Positions 1 through 8,261 of a DNA stretch of 35,597 bases are shown in pieces. How positions within the stretch are numbered: the stretch's first letter is position 1; each line of letters begins with the position of its first letter. The DNA comes from Gemmatimonadales bacterium (GTDB lineage Bacteria > Gemmatimonadota > Gemmatimonadetes > Gemmatimonadales > GWC2-71-9): positions 1 to 35,597 of the forward strand of contig JAICWE010000035.1 of assembly GCA_025934955.1 (NCBI GenBank), in the 5' to 3' direction. A program made the translations under genes and the position numbers. A model generated the notes under the pieces. That model was not told where the DNA came from and searched no databases. It was given only the letters and a program-made list of their open reading frames with translations.

Positions 1-787
1 AGATCCGGCTGGTCTCGCCGAACTCGATCAGCGCGCCGCGATCGAGGAAGGCGGTGACATCGGAGACGCGCGCGGCCTGCTGCATGTTATGCGTGACGAT
101 GACGATGGTATAGTGCCGCTTCAGCTCGACGATCAGCTCCTCCACCCGTTGCATCGCGATCGGATCCAGCGCGGAGCAGGGCTCGTCCATCAGCAGCACC
201 TCGGGGCGGTTGCCGAGCGCGCGGGCGATGCAGAGCCGCTGCTGCTGGCCGCCGGAGAGGCTCGCGGCCGGCCGATCGAGCCGGTCCTTCACCTCATCCC
301 AGAGCGCGGCCTGCCGAAGGCAGCGCTCCACGACGTCGGTGAGATCGCGGCGCGGCACCAGGCGATTGATTCGCGGGCCGTAGGCGACGTTGTCGAAGAT
401 GGACCTGGGAAACGGATTCGGCCGCTGGAATACCATGCCGACGCGCTGCCGCAGCGTCACGAGGTCGGCGCCCCGGGCGAAGACCGAACGGCCCTCGACC
501 AGAATGTCGCCGCTGTGGCGCGTGCCCGGAACCAGGTCGTTGAGCCGGTTCACGGAGCGGAGGAGGGTGCTCTTGCCGCAGCCCGACGGTCCGATGATCG
601 CCGTGACCGCGTTGCGCGGCACGGCGAAGGTGACATCGCGCAGCGCGACGTGGGAGCCGTAGGCGAAGCCGAAACCGCGCACGTCCACCGCCGGCGTCGC
701 GGGCGCACCGGCCGGCGGCGGGGCCTGCCGGGGCGCGAGCGTCGGCCTCGTGCCGGTCGTGTGCACCGGCGGTGAGGCGGAGGTCAT
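1..787 (-). CDS. pstB: Phosphate ABC transporter ATP-binding protein PstB, copy 2 of the tandem pair (3' end cut by window)
   Basis: ATPase subunit of the Pst high-affinity phosphate importer, acting on the cytoplasmic face of PstC/PstA. I translated 262 codons from the ATG at 787. Walker [10 protein letters not shown] holds Lys72, the ABC signature LSGGQQQR begins at residue 177, and Walker B LLMDEP has its Glu at 202, followed by SALDP and the H-loop VTHNMQ. The reading frame is still open at base 1, and about 20 C-terminal residues are missing by comparison with the neighbouring copy. The start overlaps the stop of the upstream pstB by four bases (ATGA). An N-terminal tail of about 33 residues, rich in Pro and Ala, precedes the ABC core. 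It differs from its neighbour at many positions, for example [13 protein letters not shown] against [13 protein letters not shown], so it is a diverged paralogue and not a recent duplicate. phoU may follow outside the window (inference). Confidence 0.95.
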   Translation of the reverse strand, partial: MTSASPPVHTTGTRPTLAPRQAPPPAGAPATPAVDVRGFGFAYGSHVALRDVTFAVPRNAVTAIIGPSGCGKSTLLRSVNRLNDLVPGTRHSGDILVEGRSVFARGADLVTLRQRVGMVFQRPNPFPRSIFDNVAYGPRINRLVPRRDLTDVVERCLRQAALWDEVKDRLDRPAASLSGGQQQRLCIARALGNRPEVLLMDEPCSALDPIAMQRVEELIVELKRHYTIVIVTHNMQQAARVSDVTAFLDRGALIEFGETSRI

Positions 788-1608
788 CCGAACCGTCCGG
801 TGATGTAGGCCTCGGTCTGCTCGTTCCGCGGCGCCGTGAAGATCTGCCGGGTGGCTCCGGTCTCGACCATGGTGCCGAGATAGAAGAAGGTTGTCGTGTC
901 CGACGTGCGGGCGGCCTGCTGCATGTTGTGGGTGACGATCACGATGGTGAAGTCGCCCTTGAGCTCGACCACCACCTCCTCGATGCGCTGGGTACCCTGC
1001 GGATCGAGCGCGGACGTCGGCTCGTCCAGCAGCACCACTTCCGGCGCCGGCGCGATCGTCCGCGCGATGCAGAGCCGCTGCTGCTGGCCGCCGGAAAGCG
1101 CCATCGCGCTGCCCCGCAGACGGTCCTTCACTTCGTCCCAGAGCGCCGCCTGACGGAGCGCGCGCTCGACGATCTCATCGGTCTCGCCGCGGCGCAGCCG
1201 CACGCCGGCGCGGAGTCCCGCCGCGACGTTGTCGTACACCGACATCGTCGGGAACGGTGTGGGCCGCTGGAACACCATCCCGATCCGGCGGCGCAGCACC
1301 ATCGCGCTCACCCTCGCGTCGTAAACGTCCTCCTCGTCCAGCAGCACGCGGCCGGTGATCCAGCCGCCGTCGCTCAGTTCGTGCGTCCGGTTGAGGCAGC
1401 GGAGAAACGTGCTCTTGCCGCAGCCGGACGGACCGATCAGCGCGTGCACCTGATTCGCCGGGAAGCCGAGGGTCACCCCGCTTACCGCGGTGGACTTGCC
1501 GTACATCGCCGTCAACTTGTCGGTGCGCAGGCGCGGCGGCTCGCTCGTGGTGGTGAGCGATGCCGCCGGGACCGGGGAAGGGAGCGCGGAGGTGGTCAAC
1601 GGCGTCAC
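784..1608 (-). CDS. pstB: Phosphate ABC transporter ATP-binding protein PstB, copy 1 of the tandem pair
   Basis: Complete 274-residue PstB. Walker [10 protein letters not shown] spans residues 59-67 (Lys65), the signature LSGGQQQR is at 171-178, Walker B VVLLDEP has Glu196, and VTHNMQQ carries the switch histidine. The C-terminus ends in ITGRFG, as is usual for PstB. I chose the GTG at 1608 because its GTGA overlaps the pstA stop by four bases; it gives about 25 residues before the first core strand, slightly longer than typical PstB proteins of about 250-260. It lies between pstA and the second pstB in one minus-strand operon. Having two adjacent ATPase genes raises the possibility of a heterodimer or of condition-specific exchange. 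Confidence 0.96.
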   Translation of the reverse strand: MTPLTTSALPSPVPAASLTTTSEPPRLRTDKLTAMYGKSTAVSGVTLGFPANQVHALIGPSGCGKSTFLRCLNRTHELSDGGWITGRVLLDEEDVYDARVSAMVLRRRIGMVFQRPTPFPTMSVYDNVAAGLRAGVRLRRGETDEIVERALRQAALWDEVKDRLRGSAMALSGGQQQRLCIARTIAPAPEVVLLDEPTSALDPQGTQRIEEVVVELKGDFTIVIVTHNMQQAARTSDTTTFFYLGTMVETGATRQIFTAPRNEQTEAYITGRFG

Positions 1609-2435
1609 CCGTTCAGGTCGAAGCGCTGCCGGGTGGCGAGGCGCGCGAGCAGGCTGAGCGCGAGCACGACGAGGATGAGCACCAGCGCCGCGCCCCAGGC
1701 GAATCGGTGCCACTCCTCGTACGGTCCGGTCGCATAGGTGAAGACGGTGAGCGGCAGCGCGGCCATCGGCTGAGTCACGTCGGTGGTGAAGAACTGGCTG
1801 CCAAGCGCCGTGAAGAGCAGCGGCGCCGTCTCGCCGGCAATGCGCGCGACTGCGAGGAGACTGCCGGTGACGATACCCGGGAGTGTCGTCCGGACTACGA
1901 TCTGGAGCGTCGTGCGCCAGCGGGGATAGCCCAGCGCGAGCGCCGCCTCCCGAAGCGAGCGCGGCACCAGCTTGATCATCTCCTCGGTGGTGCGCAGCAC
2001 CATCGGGATCATCAGCATCGCGAGCGCCACGCTGCCGGCCAGCGCCGAGAAATGCTTCTGCCGCGCGACGATCCAGGTCCAGGCGAAGACGCCGACGACG
2101 ATGGATGGGACGCCGTTCAACACATCGGCGACGAAGCGAGTGAGCCAGGCGAGCCGGGAGCCGGAGTACTCGGCGCAGAAGATCCCCGCCCCGATCCCGA
2201 CCGGCAGGCCGATCAGCGACGCGACGCCGACGATGATCAGCGTGCCCACGATCGCGTTGGCGACACCGCCGCCGCTCTGGCCCGCCGGCGCGGGCAGCCG
2301 GGTGAAGAAGCTCCACGAGAGACTGCCCGCGCCCTTCACCAGCAGGTCGCCGAGGATGAAGACCAGCGGCAGGACCGCGACGACCACGGCGCCGAGCATC
2401 AGCCCGACCATGAAGTTGCTGGCGATGCGCCGCAT
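1605..2435 (-). CDS. pstA: Phosphate ABC transporter permease PstA
   Basis: Inner-membrane permease of the Pst importer, 276 residues. The N-terminus is hydrophobic (about residues 9-35), followed by a periplasmic loop and a set of membrane segments. The cytoplasmic coupling loop typical of binding-protein-dependent permeases is visible as REAALALGYPRWRT, and IAGETAPLLFTALG is characteristic of PstA. The ATG at 2435 shares one base with the pstC stop (TGATG), and the stop overlaps the following pstB GTG by four bases, so the permease and ATPase genes are tightly coupled in translation. Length and motif order fit the family, with nothing missing. Confidence 0.96.
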   Translation of the reverse strand: MRRIASNFMVGLMLGAVVVAVLPLVFILGDLLVKGAGSLSWSFFTRLPAPAGQSGGGVANAIVGTLIIVGVASLIGLPVGIGAGIFCAEYSGSRLAWLTRFVADVLNGVPSIVVGVFAWTWIVARQKHFSALAGSVALAMLMIPMVLRTTEEMIKLVPRSLREAALALGYPRWRTTLQIVVRTTLPGIVTGSLLAVARIAGETAPLLFTALGSQFFTTDVTQPMAALPLTVFTYATGPYEEWHRFAWGAALVLILVVLALSLLARLATRQRFDLNG

Positions 2436-3430
2436 CAGAGCGCTCCGCTGCCGGCGCCGGCGCCGCGGGCGACGCGCCAGATGAGGAGTCGCGCGCCGGC
2501 ATTCACCAGCACCGTGACGACGAACAGCAGCAGCGCGACGTAGGCAAGTGCCGAGAGATGGATGTCCTTCACCGCCTCGGAGAACTCGTTCGCGATCGCC
2601 GCCGCCATGGTGTAGCCCGGCGCGAACAGCGAGGCCGAGACGTCGTTCCGGTTCCCGATCACCATCGTCACGGCCATCGTCTCGCCCAATGCGCGGCCGA
2701 GGCCGAGGATGACGGCGCCGATGAGGCCGGAGCGCGCGTAGGGGAGGATCGCGGTGCGCACCGCTTCCCAGCGCGTCGCGCCGAGGCCGAGTGCCGCCTC
2801 GCGCTGGCTGCCGGGGACGGCCAGCAGCACCTCGCGGCTCACGCTAATGATGTACGGCATCACCATGATCGCGAGGATGATGCCGGCGGTGAGCATGGAC
2901 GGGCCGTAGATCGGGCCCTGAAAGAGGGGCAGGAAGCCTAACGCCCCGCGGAGCAGCGGGAACAGCGTCGTCCGGAGCAGCGGGATCAGGACGAAGATGC
3001 CCCAGAGTCCGTAGACGACGCTCGGAATCGCGGCGAGGAGCTGGATGACGAATGCCACCGGCTGCCGGACGGCCCTGGGCGCGAACTCGGTGAGGTAGAT
3101 CGCCACACCGAGCGAGAGCGGCACCGCGATGCAGAGTGCGAGCAGCGACGACAGCAGCGTGCCGGCCAGCAGCGGCCACGCGCCGAACCGCTCCGCGACC
3201 GGATCCCAGATGCTGTCGGTGATGAAGCGCAGGCCGAATCGGCTGATCGCGAGCTCGGAGCCGCGCACCAACTCCATCAGCAGGACGGCGAGCAGCGCCG
3301 GGACCGCTGCGGCGGCGATGGTCAGGACGGCGCGGAAAACGAGATCGCCGCGGCTGCCGCGCTGCTCGGCCAGGGACGCCCGCAATGTTCCGCGGGCACG
3401 TCCTGCCGGGGTGGTGACGGTGGAAGCCAT
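2435..3430 (-). CDS. pstC: Phosphate ABC transporter permease PstC
   Basis: Inner-membrane permease partner of PstA, 331 residues. A cytoplasmic tail of about 30 residues precedes the first membrane segment (about 33-55), and at least five further hydrophobic segments follow. The EAA-type coupling loop REAALGLGATRWEA and the motif GLGRALGETMAVTMVIGN are typical of PstC. There is no purine-rich ribosome binding site before the ATG at 3430, and a weak -10-like TAGGTT (3442-3437, minus) lies six bases upstream, so translation may be leaderless. The 70-base spacer to pstS contains three heptamers on an 11-base period, listed separately as a Pho box. One rare TTA codon occurs in the Gly-Ala-Leu-Gly stretch. 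Confidence 0.96.
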   Translation of the reverse strand: MASTVTTPAGRARGTLRASLAEQRGSRGDLVFRAVLTIAAAAVPALLAVLLMELVRGSELAISRFGLRFITDSIWDPVAERFGAWPLLAGTLLSSLLALCIAVPLSLGVAIYLTEFAPRAVRQPVAFVIQLLAAIPSVVYGLWGIFVLIPLLRTTLFPLLRGALGFLPLFQGPIYGPSMLTAGIILAIMVMPYIISVSREVLLAVPGSQREAALGLGATRWEAVRTAILPYARSGLIGAVILGLGRALGETMAVTMVIGNRNDVSASLFAPGYTMAAAIANEFSEAVKDIHLSALAYVALLLFVVTVLVNAGARLLIWRVARGAGAGSGAL

Positions 3431-3463
3431 GCGCCGAACCTAGCCGGCGCCGGCGGCCGGACG

Positions 3464-3492
3464 GTCACGGCGCTGTAACGGGCAAGTCACGG
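3464..3492 (-). promoter_or_regulatory. Predicted Pho box between pstS and pstC
   Basis: Three heptamers lie at exactly 11-base intervals on the plus strand: GTCACGG at 3464-3470, GTAACGG at 3475-3481 and GTCACGG at 3486-3492. Read towards pstC they are CCGTGAC, CCGTTAC and CCGTGAC, each separated by four bases. The known E. coli PhoB half-site is CTGTCAC/T with the same 7+4 geometry, and each unit here matches CTGTCAC at five of seven positions. The whole array lies in the pstS-pstC spacer, outside both reading frames. It suggests a second phosphate-controlled promoter driving pstCABB independently of pstS. Confidence 0.6.
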
Positions 3493-3500
3493 CCGGGACG

Positions 3501-4568
3501 TCAGCCGCCGGTCGTCGCGAGCCGCGACCGCACCAGCTTCACCACGTCGTCGGGGAGCGGCGCGTACTGGAGCTCCTTCGCCACGCTCTGCGCTTGTGGC
3601 GTCAGCATCCAGACAAGGAAGCCGTGCAGCGCGCTCGCCTTGGCCGAGTCGCGCGGCTGCCGATGGACCAGCAGCCAGGTGAACGACGCGATCGGGTAGG
3701 CGTCGGTGCCGGGCGGGTCGGTGATGGAGACGCGGAAGTCGGTGTCGTCCGTGAGGTGGGCCGCGGCGGCGGCTGCGGTGACGCTCGCGAGTGACGGCGT
3801 GACGAAGGAACCGGCGGCGTTCCTTACGTCGGCGCAGGCCAGATGGTTCGAGACGGCGTAGATCAGCTCGACGTAGCCGACGGCGCCATCGGTCTGCTTC
3901 ACCGCCTGCGTCACCCCTTCGTTGCCCTTGCCGCCGAGCCCGACCGGCCACCTGACCGAGGTCGCGCTGCCCACCTGCCGCTTCCACTCGGGCGAGACCT
4001 TGGAGAGAAAATCGGTGAAGATGTACGTCGTGCCGGAGCCGTCCGAGCGATGTGCGACGAGAATCTCCGTCGCCGGCAGCTTCACACCCGGATTGAGCGT
4101 GGCGATCCGCGAGTCGTTCCAGCGCGTGAGCCGGCCGAGGAAGATGTCGGCGATGGTCGGGCCGTCGAGGCGCAGGTGCGTGCCGCCGAGCGCGGGAAGG
4201 TTGTAGGTGAGCACGACGGCGCCAAGGACGGTGGGAATGTGGAGCACGTCGCCGTGCACCGCGGCGATCTGCTCGTCGGTCATCGGGCCGTCGCTCGCGC
4301 CGAAGTCCACGGTGCCCGCGGTGTACTGCCGGATGCCGCCGCCGGAGCCGATCGACTGGTAGTTGATCCTGACGCCGGTCTGCCTGGCGTAGGCGTCGAA
4401 CCAACGACTGTAGATCGGATTGGGGAAGGTGGCACCCGCGCCGGTGAGCGTCGTGCCGTCGCCGGCGCCCACGTGGCCCGCGGCGGTGCGGTCGCCTTCC
4501 GGGGCGCGGGAGCGATCGGGACCGCAGGCGGCGAGCAATGCGAGTGCGAGTACGACCATGCGGCGCAT
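3501..4568 (-). CDS. pstS: Phosphate-binding lipoprotein PstS
   Basis: Substrate-binding protein that captures phosphate in the periplasm and hands it to PstC/PstA. I chose the ATG at 4568, giving 355 residues, because it places a short basic N-terminus and hydrophobic core directly before the lipobox LLAAC (Cys15) and has GGAG six bases upstream; an in-frame ATG at 4604 would put 12 polar residues ahead of the signal. Family ligand-loop motifs are present: LTGAGATFP, SIGSGGG, VDFGASDGPM and HRSDGSGTTYIF. A linker rich in Gly and Ala follows the lipid-anchor cysteine. It sits between the porin gene and pstC in the same direction. Confidence 0.95.
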   Translation of the reverse strand: MRRMVVLALALLAACGPDRSRAPEGDRTAAGHVGAGDGTTLTGAGATFPNPIYSRWFDAYARQTGVRINYQSIGSGGGIRQYTAGTVDFGASDGPMTDEQIAAVHGDVLHIPTVLGAVVLTYNLPALGGTHLRLDGPTIADIFLGRLTRWNDSRIATLNPGVKLPATEILVAHRSDGSGTTYIFTDFLSKVSPEWKRQVGSATSVRWPVGLGGKGNEGVTQAVKQTDGAVGYVELIYAVSNHLACADVRNAAGSFVTPSLASVTAAAAAAHLTDDTDFRVSITDPPGTDAYPIASFTWLLVHRQPRDSAKASALHGFLVWMLTPQAQSVAKELQYAPLPDDVVKLVRSRLATTGG

Positions 4569-4625
4569 CGTGCGCTCCGGACCGGGGTCGCGGTGAAGGT
4601 ACATGCGAGAGGTCTCCGGCGAATC

Positions 4626-5681
4626 TCAGAAGGTGAACTGGGCCTGGAAGAGGCCCAGCGTCCTGGTCGCGTAGAGCGCGGGCGCGATCACGCCCGCACC
4701 CTCGAAGGCCACGTCGTCCACGTCGGCGAGAAGCCGCAGGTTCCTGTTGAGCTGATACGACACGCCGGCGATGAACCGGGTCTGCCGGTCGCCGGCGACG
4801 GTCCTGTCCGGGTCGGTGACGTCCACCCGCCCGATGAGCGCCGCCCTGCTGTCGGGGAGGTTCACGACGCCGAAGAAGCTCAGGACCTGACCCCTGATCG
4901 TCGTGGCGTCAGGCACCGCCGGGGCGGCCGGCGCGTCCGAGCGGTCCCAGGTGCGGGCGTACTCGGCGGCGAGGGTGACCATCCCGGACTTGTACGACGC
5001 CATGCCGATGACGCGCTGGCGGATGCCGCCGCCGGTCGGCTTGCCGCTCTGGCCGTAGACCGTGAGGCGGAGGCCGCCGACGCCGCTCGCGTCGTCGGTC
5101 GCCAGCGCGCGAACCGAGGCGCGGCCCATCACGTCCTTCCGCTTGTCGCCCGGCGCCTTGTTGTAGTTCTCGCCGTTGTAGACGCCGACCTGCATGTTCA
5201 CCAGATCGTGCTTCCAGGTCCCGTCCACGCCGGCGCCGAAGTCGGACGACGACATGTACCCGCCGCGCTCCAGCGCCATCTGCCCCTGCATGCGGTAATC
5301 CCAGAGCGCCTCTTCCCAGTCGAGCCACGGCGTATGAATCCCGCCGAGCTTGAAGGTCAGCGCGCTGCGCGGCGGGGTGTAGCCGAAGTAGGCGTACTTG
5401 AGCCGGTAGGCGAGCGAGTTGTCGGCGTTGCGGTAGATGTCGGCGGTGACGCGGGTGCCGAGGCCGCCGGCGAACTTGCCGATCACGTTCACGTAGGCGC
5501 GGGTGACGTCGAAGTTGTTCAGGTCGCTCGCGGTGTCCTTGAGCTGATACAGGTACTGGGCGTACACGACTCCGCTCACGGCGATCGGCGGCCGCGGCGC
5601 CGGCTGCTGCGCCGACGCGAGTGAGGCGCTCATGGCCAGGCAGGTGGTCGCGCCGAAGGCGGTACGTGCCCACTGAGACAT
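4626..5681 (-). CDS. Outer-membrane beta-barrel porin, OprP/OprO-like
   Basis: A 351-residue exported protein with a signal peptide (cleavage probably near ASAQQ, about residue 24), many alternating hydrophobic/aromatic strands, and a C-terminus ending in QAQFTF, the terminal aromatic expected for BAM-assembled barrels. The early strand VSGVVYAQYLYQ and later YVNVIGKF and RVTADIYRN resemble Porin_O_P-type proteins. The position directly before pstS and behind a Pho-box-like array argues that it admits phosphate or polyphosphate across the outer membrane; that specificity is inferred from context, because the anion-binding lysines of OprP cannot be aligned by eye. AAGGAG lies seven bases before the ATG, a strong ribosome binding site. 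Confidence 0.8.
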   Translation of the reverse strand: MSQWARTAFGATTCLAMSASLASAQQPAPRPPIAVSGVVYAQYLYQLKDTASDLNNFDVTRAYVNVIGKFAGGLGTRVTADIYRNADNSLAYRLKYAYFGYTPPRSALTFKLGGIHTPWLDWEEALWDYRMQGQMALERGGYMSSSDFGAGVDGTWKHDLVNMQVGVYNGENYNKAPGDKRKDVMGRASVRALATDDASGVGGLRLTVYGQSGKPTGGGIRQRVIGMASYKSGMVTLAAEYARTWDRSDAPAAPAVPDATTIRGQVLSFFGVVNLPDSRAALIGRVDVTDPDRTVAGDRQTRFIAGVSYQLNRNLRLLADVDDVAFEGAGVIAPALYATRTLGLFQAQFTF

Positions 5682-5742
5682 GCGTGCTCCTTATCGGGTG
5701 AACGGGCGATGCCGCGTTGACGCCAAAAGGAACGACGTGGTG

Positions 5743-5782
5743 GTAACGGGAAACCGGGCGGGAGGTAACAACCGGGTAAAGC
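5743..5782 (-). promoter_or_regulatory. Predicted Pho box upstream of the porin-pstS genes
   Basis: In the 112-base spacer between phoR and the porin, GTAACGG (5743-5749), GTAACAA (5765-5771) and GTAAAGC (5776-5782) fall on an 11-base grid, with one degenerate unit at 5754-5760. The GTAACGG heptamer is identical to the central unit of the array before pstC. The array is about 60-100 bases upstream of the porin start. PhoB and PhoR are encoded immediately upstream, so PhoB is the natural candidate binder. Confidence 0.5.
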
Positions 5783-5793
5783 GAGCGGCGCGG

Positions 5794-7527
5794 CTACGTC
5801 CCGGCGCCCTCCGCCGCGACGGGGGCATCGGGAAACCATGCGTGAACCGCGGTGCCGCGGCGCGGCGTGCTCTCGGCCCACACGCGGCCGCCGTGCGCCT
5901 CGACCAGGTGTTTCACGATGGCGAGACCGAGGCCGGTGCCGCCGTGCTCGCGCGACCGGGAGGGGTCGGCGCGGTAGAAGCGCTCGAAGATGCGGTCGAG
6001 CTGCTCGTGCGCGATGCCGCTGCCGTCATCCACGACGCTGAGCACGATGCCGTCGTCTTCGCGCCGGGTTCGCACCGCGACGTGGCCGCCGGGCTGGGTA
6101 TGGCGCAGCGAGTTGTCGAGCAGGTTGGTGAGCACCTGCCGCATCGCGTGCGGATCCGCTGCGAGGGACGGCGCGTCGGCGGCGGGCGCGACCTCGAGGC
6201 GGATGCCGCAGCGCGCGGCGCGCTCGCCCAGGGCGCCCCACACATCGCGCGCGATGGCGGCGACGTCCAACTCGTTCCGGTCCGGCTGCCACCGGCCGGC
6301 CTCGAGCCGCGCCAGGTCGAGCAGATCGTCCACCAGTCGCTGCATCCGCGCGGCGTTGCTGCGGATCGTCTCGAGGAAGCGCGCGGCGGTCTCGTCGTCC
6401 GGCCGGTCCGCGAGCAGCGTCTCGGTATAGCCGACGATCGACGTGAGCGGCGTCTTGAGCTCGTGCGATACGTTGGCGACGAAGTCGCGTCGCACCACCT
6501 CGAGCCGGCGCAGATCGGTGAGATCGTGCAGCACGAGCACCGCGCCGCCGGACGGCAGCGGCCGCGCGTTGAGCAGGAGGACGTGGTCCCCCATCTCGAA
6601 CTCGCGGTCGGCGACCGGCGTGCCCGCCAGGGCGAGGTCCACCGTCTCGCGCGCGGCCTTGATCCGGAACAGCTCGGGAAGATCGGGCAGCAAGTCGCCG
6701 GCCGCGTAGCCGAGCAGGCGGCGCGCGGCAGGGTTGGCGGTGATCACCCGGCCGCGCACGTCGGCGGCGAGGACGCCTTCGACCATCGCATCCACCAGCG
6801 CCGCCGACTCGGCCCGCTCACGCCGGAGCGCATCGAATCGCTCGCCGAGCTGGCCGTGCATGTCACGTAGCGCCTGTACCAGGCCGTCGATGTCGGGGAT
6901 GCCGGAGCGGGGAAAGCGCGGCGGCGCGCCCGCCGCCATGGCGCGCGCGGCGGTGGTGATGCCGGTGAGCGGACCGGCGATCGAACGTCCGGCAACCAGC
7001 GCCAGCAGCGCGCCGACCAGCAGCGCGAGTCCCGCCGCGCCGAACACCGCGCCTTGCGCACGGCGTACGGTCGCGTCCACCTGCTCCAGCCCCGCCGCGA
7101 CGCGGATGACGCCGGGCCCACCGGGCACCGCTACGTACAGCAGCTCGCGGCCGACCGTCGCGCTCCTGCGGCGTCCGTGGCCGACGCCGTCGGCGAGCGC
7201 GTCGCGCACCTCGGGCCGCGCGGCGTGATTCTCGATCGCGCTGATCTCGCCGCCCCGCACGTCGCTGTCGGCGCGGAGCCGGCCGTCACGGCCGATCAGC
7301 GTGACGCGGAGCCCGCTCTCGTCGCCGAGTCGCACGACGGCGTCCTGCCAGCGGAGCGAGTCGCCCGGCAGCGCCTCGCGGACCAGCAGTGCCTGGTGCT
7401 CGAGCCCGCGGCCGATGTCGCTCTCGAGATCGCGCCGAAGGGTCCGCTCGGCGCTCCAGACCAGCACGCCCACGGTGAGGATCAGGACCAGAATGGTGCC
7501 GGCCACGAGCCGCTGGGCGAAGCTCAC
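5794..7527 (-). CDS. phoR: Phosphate regulon sensor histidine kinase PhoR
   Basis: Membrane sensor kinase of 577 residues. It has a first membrane segment at about 7-24, an extracytoplasmic loop of about 130 residues, a second membrane segment at about 160-179, a HAMP-like stretch, and a PAS domain at about 225-320. The dimerisation/phosphoacceptor box is VSHELKTPLTSIVGY with His355. The ATP-binding domain shows NLLDNSLRH (about 470), DDGSGIAHE and GGTGLGLAIV. I chose the GTG at 7527 because it overlaps the phoB stop as GTGA; the frame extends further upstream only into phoB coding sequence. The large extracytoplasmic loop is unlike the short loop of E. coli PhoR and more like that of Gram-positive PhoR. 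Pst context supports a phosphate-signalling role. Confidence 0.93.
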   Translation of the reverse strand: MSFAQRLVAGTILVLILTVGVLVWSAERTLRRDLESDIGRGLEHQALLVREALPGDSLRWQDAVVRLGDESGLRVTLIGRDGRLRADSDVRGGEISAIENHAARPEVRDALADGVGHGRRRSATVGRELLYVAVPGGPGVIRVAAGLEQVDATVRRAQGAVFGAAGLALLVGALLALVAGRSIAGPLTGITTAARAMAAGAPPRFPRSGIPDIDGLVQALRDMHGQLGERFDALRRERAESAALVDAMVEGVLAADVRGRVITANPAARRLLGYAAGDLLPDLPELFRIKAARETVDLALAGTPVADREFEMGDHVLLLNARPLPSGGAVLVLHDLTDLRRLEVVRRDFVANVSHELKTPLTSIVGYTETLLADRPDDETAARFLETIRSNAARMQRLVDDLLDLARLEAGRWQPDRNELDVAAIARDVWGALGERAARCGIRLEVAPAADAPSLAADPHAMRQVLTNLLDNSLRHTQPGGHVAVRTRREDDGIVLSVVDDGSGIAHEQLDRIFERFYRADPSRSREHGGTGLGLAIVKHLVEAHGGRVWAESTPRRGTAVHAWFPDAPVAAEGAGT

Positions 7528-8231
7528 TTGGCGGCGGCCGCGCGCTCGGCGCCGCGGAACCGGTAGCCGAATCCGCGCACCGTTTCCACCAGCTTGCCGT
7601 GACCGCCGAGCTTGGTGCGGAGCCGCTGCACGTGCATGTCCACGGTGCGGGTCTGGATGTCGGGCTGCGCTTCCCACACCGTCTCCAGCAGCTGGGGCCG
7701 GCTCTGTACCCGCCCGCGCCGCTCCACCAGAGTGAGCAGCAGCTTGTACTCGGTCGAGGTGAGCTGGACATGGCGGCCGTCCACCGTCACGCGATGGGCC
7801 GAACGGTCGATCGTGACCGGGCCGGCCGTGACCGTCGACCCCGCGGAGACGGACGGCGCGGCAAGCCGGCGGAGCAGAGCGGAGACGCGGAGCGCCAGCT
7901 CCGGGGGCGAGAACGGCTTGGTGAGATAGTCGTCCGCGCCCAGCGTCAGACCGTGAATGCGGTCGGGCTCGTCGCGCCGCGCGGTGAGGAGGATGACGCC
8001 GACGTCGCGGGTCTCCTCCCGCCGGCGCAGCTCCGCCAGCACGTCGTAACCGGACGCGCCGGGGAGCATGAGATCGAGCACCACGACGTCGGGCCGCTCC
8101 TCGCGGGCGGCCTTCAGCGCATCGGGGCCGTTCGCGGCGGTCGACACGCGGTAGCCGGCCTTGGCGAGGTGATAGGCGACGAGGGCGGTGATGTCGGGCT
8201 CGTCGTCCACCACCAGTATCCGGTGCGTCAT
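7524..8231 (-). CDS. phoB: Phosphate regulon response regulator PhoB
   Basis: OmpR/PhoB-class response regulator of 235 residues. The receiver domain has the acidic pair Asp9/Asp10, phosphoacceptor Asp53 in VVLDLMLPG, Thr83 in LLTARRD and Lys105 in LTKPF. The C-terminal winged helix includes LTSTEYKLLLTLVE and ends with VRGFGYRF, which is characteristic of this class. GGAGGAAGG lies just before the ATG. The phoR start overlaps the stop, and the arsR-like gene ends 30 bases upstream, so the three genes are probably cotranscribed. It is the likely reader of the 11-base-period arrays in this window. Confidence 0.95.
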   Translation of the reverse strand: MTHRILVVDDEPDITALVAYHLAKAGYRVSTAANGPDALKAAREERPDVVVLDLMLPGASGYDVLAELRRREETRDVGVILLTARRDEPDRIHGLTLGADDYLTKPFSPPELALRVSALLRRLAAPSVSAGSTVTAGPVTIDRSAHRVTVDGRHVQLTSTEYKLLLTLVERRGRVQSRPQLLETVWEAQPDIQTRTVDMHVQRLRTKLGGHGKLVETVRGFGYRFRGAERAAAAK

Positions 8232-8261
8232 CCCTTCCTCCGATCGGGGCCGAGCACGGCG

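Noticed and set aside
3443..3454. Perfect 12-base palindrome GCCGGCGCCGGC in the pstS-pstC spacer as a terminator or attenuator
   Set aside because: No loop and no T-run follows; such palindromes arise easily in this base composition.
3843..5624. Long plus-strand open frame (593 codons) opposite pstS and the porin
   Set aside because: Arg/Ala/Gly-rich translation with no motif, exactly antisense to two well-supported genes; long antisense frames are expected at this GC content.
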